DNA of 64,000 nucleotides from Roseiarcus sp963765375 (GTDB lineage: Bacteria > Pseudomonadota > Alphaproteobacteria > Rhizobiales > Beijerinckiaceae): contig CAVXVZ010000009.1 in the NCBI GenBank assembly GCA_963765375.1, forward strand, positions 124,001-188,000, in the 5' to 3' direction. Within the stretch, counting starts at the first letter, position 1, and every line of letters starts with the position of its first letter. Positions 61,879 to 64,000 of the stretch are shown here, piece by piece. The notes beneath the pieces were generated by a model. That model saw only the letters and a program-made list of their open reading frames with translations, was not told the DNA's origin and made no database searches. The position numbers and the translations under genes are program-made.

Positions 61879-62099
61879 TCGCCCAGGTCGTCTGCAATAC
61901 CGGCTGGAGCTGGGACCAGGCGCTCGATCAACTGACGATGCCGCGCTTTCTGGCGCTGAGGGCCGAGTGGTGCCGCAACCCGCCTATTCACTGGCTCGCC
62001 GCCGCCGCGCTCAAATATCGTGCGCCAGACGACAGCGCCCCGCCGCGGCAGCCGACGATCGCTGAACTGAGAGCCGCATTCCCGAATGGCGCGCTCTAA
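61480..62099 (+). CDS. tail assembly chaperone, long -1 frameshift form (GT-like)
   Basis: Slippage at GGGAAAG (61854-61860) leads into the -1 frame at GTT 61860, reading VDFDDLIAQVVCNTGWSWDQ, ALDQLTMPRFLALRAEWCRN and on to AAFPNGAL with TAA at 62097-62099. The fusion is about 206 aa. The extension has no usable start codon of its own before ATG 61938, although its conserved-looking sequence begins well before that, which supports frameshift expression. The T-like part recruits the tape measure during tail assembly. Confidence 0.78.
61854..61892 (+). promoter_or_regulatory. programmed -1 ribosomal frameshift signal
   Basis: Slippery heptamer G GGA AAG in frame 0 (61854-61860), identical to that of lambda G/T. 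Eight bases later comes a perfect 9-bp stem: GACGACCTG (61869-61877), loop ATCGCC, CAGGTCGTC (61884-61892). The frame-0 stop falls at the end of the 5' arm. Heptamer, spacing and stem fit the known model for -1 frameshifting. Confidence 0.85.
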
Positions 62100-62127
62100 A
62101 GAGGCGCGCATAAGTCAAGGATGAGCG

Positions 62128-63438
62128 ATGGCCGACGCCAATGTCTCCGTCAGCTTCAGCGCTTCGATCGCCGACTTCGTCTCGGGAGTCGGCGAGGCGA
62201 AGGACGCGTTGCAAAGCTTCTCGGCGCCTTTCGGCGAAATCAACGGCCAACTGGCCTCGCTCGCCAATGCTTCATCGCAGGCCTTCAGCCCCGATCGCCT
62301 GCAGTCCTACCACGACGCGCTGGCCTCAACCCAATCACTGGAACAGTCATTCGCCGCCGACAGCGCTCGCGCCGCAGCGGCGATGCGCGCCGGCGACGAC
62401 GAAGCGTATGCCGACGCAACAAGGGCGGCCCAGCTCGCGACCTCAGAAGAATTAAGGATCCTCGGCGACGCGATGAAGCAGAAGCTCGCCCTCTATGCGG
62501 AGGAGGCGCGCTTCTACGAGATCACCCAGCAGCAGAAGCTGGCGTTGTCGCAAGCTGCCCTGGACGAGGAGTACGCCGCCGAACTCGCCGCGCTGCAAAA
62601 GCGGGAGGCGCTCGGCGAACAATCGCTTGCGATCAAGCAGCGCATCGACGACATGATGATCGAGGCGACGCGCCGCCGCGACGATGAGACGAACGCGTTG
62701 ACCCGCTCGGCCTTGCAGGACCAGGAGCGCGACTATCAGTCGTTCGCCGATTCGATCATGGGGGCTTTCAACTCCCAGTTGCGCGGGCTGGTGTCGGGCA
62801 CGGAGAGCTGGCATGCGTCATTCAAAAGCGTGCTCGACGACCTGCTGATCAAATTCATCGAGTGGTGCGAAACTACGGTGGAGCGTTACGTCCTGGCGGA
62901 AGCGATGAAGACTGCCGCTACGACAACGGGCGCCGCCGCGCGAGCAAGCGCGGAGGACGCCGGCGCCGCGGCCTCGATGGGCGCGCAGGGCGCGGCGGTG
63001 GTCCGATCGATCCTGTCTTCGGCAGCGGAGACATTCGCCGGAGTTTTCGGCTTTCTTTCGCCGCTCATGGGTCCGTTTGCAGCCGGCCCCGCTGCGGCCG
63101 CACAGGCCACGGTCGCTGGCATGGCGGGCGCCGTCGCCTCGGCCGATATCGGCATGTGGCAGGCGCCGCACGATATGCTGACGCTGATCCATCACAACGA
63201 ACTCATCATGCCACAGGCAGAAGCTGGCGCCTTTCGCTCGCTTCTCACGGCGTCGGCGGGCGGCGGCCCGCCCGGAGCATCGGTCGCCATTCATCCGACC
63301 ACGAATATCCACGTCTCGGCGCTCGACGGCGCATCGGTTTCGTCCTGGATGCGCAGCAACGGTCCGGGCATGGCGAAGGCGCTCGACGAAGCGGTTCGGC
63401 ACGGCGCGGCGCTCGGGCTCAAGCGCTTGCGCGGCTAA
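62128..63438 (+). CDS. tail tape measure-like protein
   Basis: 436 aa, short for a tape measure. Coiled N-terminal two thirds (ADFVSGVGEAKDALQSFSAPF, AALDEEYAAELAALQKREALGEQSLAIKQRIDDMM), a hydrophobic Ala/Gly segment (MGPFAAGPAAAAQATVAGMAGAVA, about 310-333) and a C-terminal beta part (HPTTNIHVSALDGASVSSWM). The FADSIMGAFNSQLRGLVSG and LIKFIEWCETTVERYVL stretches recall GTA-type tape proteins. Follows the chaperone by 28 bp; its stop overlaps the next start (TAATG). Confidence 0.75.
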   Translation: MADANVSVSFSASIADFVSGVGEAKDALQSFSAPFGEINGQLASLANASSQAFSPDRLQSYHDALASTQSLEQSFAADSARAAAAMRAGDDEAYADATRAAQLATSEELRILGDAMKQKLALYAEEARFYEITQQQKLALSQAALDEEYAAELAALQKREALGEQSLAIKQRIDDMMIEATRRRDDETNALTRSALQDQERDYQSFADSIMGAFNSQLRGLVSGTESWHASFKSVLDDLLIKFIEWCETTVERYVLAEAMKTAATTTGAAARASAEDAGAAASMGAQGAAVVRSILSSAAETFAGVFGFLSPLMGPFAAGPAAAAQATVAGMAGAVASADIGMWQAPHDMLTLIHHNELIMPQAEAGAFRSLLTASAGGGPPGASVAIHPTTNIHVSALDGASVSSWMRSNGPGMAKALDEAVRHGAALGLKRLRG

Positions 63439-64000
63439 TGGCCTCTGTCAACCTCATCGGCGTCCATCTTCTGCCGTCGACTGGCGAATTTGCCTACGAC
63501 GTCTATCCCGCGGTCGGCGCGCAGCGGAATTCGCAGACCGGAATTCTCGACAACCTCACGGTCCAAAACTACTTCTCGAATCCGAACCTGACCGGGAGCG
63601 TCACCGACTATACCAACTCGATCGAGCAGCTTCAGGCGCAGCATCCCGAATGCACGACGGTTTCGGTCGTCATCGCGTGGTTCTTCAATTCGGAAGACGC
63701 CTCGACGTGCCAGGTCTACCCGTCGACAAATTTCATCTTGGGGGAGTTTCAGCAGAATACAGGCGCCGGCTTCGAGCCCGTTGATTGGATGGTTTCGAGC
63801 CTAACGGAGCAAACCACAGGGCTGATCGCGATCCCTGAAATTCCGAACGCCCTCGGCGTTCCCGGCTTCGTCTACGGTGGGACGCCGACAGACCCCAGCG
63901 TCGTCCGATGCATCCGCGACCTCAAGACGAGGGGCTTCAAGGTCGTCTTCTATCCGTTCCTGCTGGGGACGGGTTCGGGCTTCCCGTGGCGCGGGAGGAT
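63438..64000 (+). CDS. GTA-TIM-type tail baseplate protein, N-terminal part (runs off window)
   Basis: At least 187 residues in frame to the window edge. FAYDVYPAVGAQRNSQTGIL, VSVVIAWFFNSEDASTCQVY and VVRCIRDLKTRGFKVVFYPF read like the start of the TIM-barrel domain of GTA gp15-type megatron proteins, large multidomain baseplate components. The start ATG overlaps the tape measure stop. The remaining domains lie beyond the window. Confidence 0.75.
   Translation, partial: MASVNLIGVHLLPSTGEFAYDVYPAVGAQRNSQTGILDNLTVQNYFSNPNLTGSVTDYTNSIEQLQAQHPECTTVSVVIAWFFNSEDASTCQVYPSTNFILGEFQQNTGAGFEPVDWMVSSLTEQTTGLIAIPEIPNALGVPGFVYGGTPTDPSVVRCIRDLKTRGFKVVFYPFLLGTGSGFPWRGR

Overview
The window is high-GC DNA from an alphaproteobacterium, most likely of the order Hyphomicrobiales (Rhizobiales). 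This is inferred from a split cytochrome bc1 operon (petB-petC beside trmL and mtnP), a Tim44-like/mltA/Smr-domain run, a PHA-regulator mini-protein beside a ParA ATPase, and LexA-type boxes of the alphaproteobacterial form GAAC-N7-GAAC. The genus cannot be fixed from sequence alone.

Left third (1-25 kb): chromosomal backbone. It starts with the tail of an IS630 transposase and a complete IS1380 element (1408-3050, TTAG target duplication). Housekeeping genes follow: an alpha/beta hydrolase, a UPF0114 membrane protein, mtnP (one-base frameshift), petC and petB (no petA where it is expected), trmL, a LuxR-type response regulator, a decayed acs, an EVE protein, gpsA, a Tim44-like protein, mltA, an Smr protein, a multiply broken surface-polysaccharide acyltransferase, a sugar epimerase-like protein and a glycosyltransferase, ndk, a NIPSNAP protein, a frameshifted DUF1344 gene, a Tam-like methyltransferase, a ParA ATPase, a PHA-regulator domain protein and an aldo/keto reductase.

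Middle (25-47 kb): a mobile region. Two different IS1182-family elements, both flanked by CTAG, lie beside an internally deleted IS200/IS605-type remnant. Then comes an integrative element of about 18 kb whose genes are mostly on the minus strand: tyrosine integrase, AlpA-like regulator, superfamily 2 helicase and P4-type primase at the right end, and terS, terL, tape measure and a gpD-like tail hub at the left end. No portal, protease or capsid genes lie between terL and the tape measure, so it is either a heavily deleted prophage or a satellite-like element carrying packaging and tail genes but no head genes. Its terL is split by an IS1595 insertion (8-bp duplication). Its integrase abuts a corA gene that has lost its membrane domain.

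Right third (48-64 kb): a second prophage on the plus strand with siphovirus/GTA-like order: terS, terL, a membrane protein split by a second IS1380 copy (TTAA duplication), portal, prohead protease, major capsid, head-tail connector, gp10-like, tail terminator-like, tail tube, tail assembly chaperone, tape measure and a GTA-TIM tail protein running off the edge. The chaperone carries a textbook programmed -1 frameshift signal (GGGAAAG plus a perfect stem-loop 8 nt downstream) that would make a G/GT pair. The portal gene has a variable-looking C-terminal tail followed by an AT-richer small gene and a degenerate second portal fragment. Two promoters with LexA-type boxes and identical geometry lie inside this prophage.

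A recurring feature is single-base frameshifts in otherwise well-conserved genes (mtnP, DUF1344, both tail and packaging genes). Several fall in short homopolymers and may be assembly errors. Others (acs, the acyltransferase, the portal copy) carry several lesions and are true pseudogenes.
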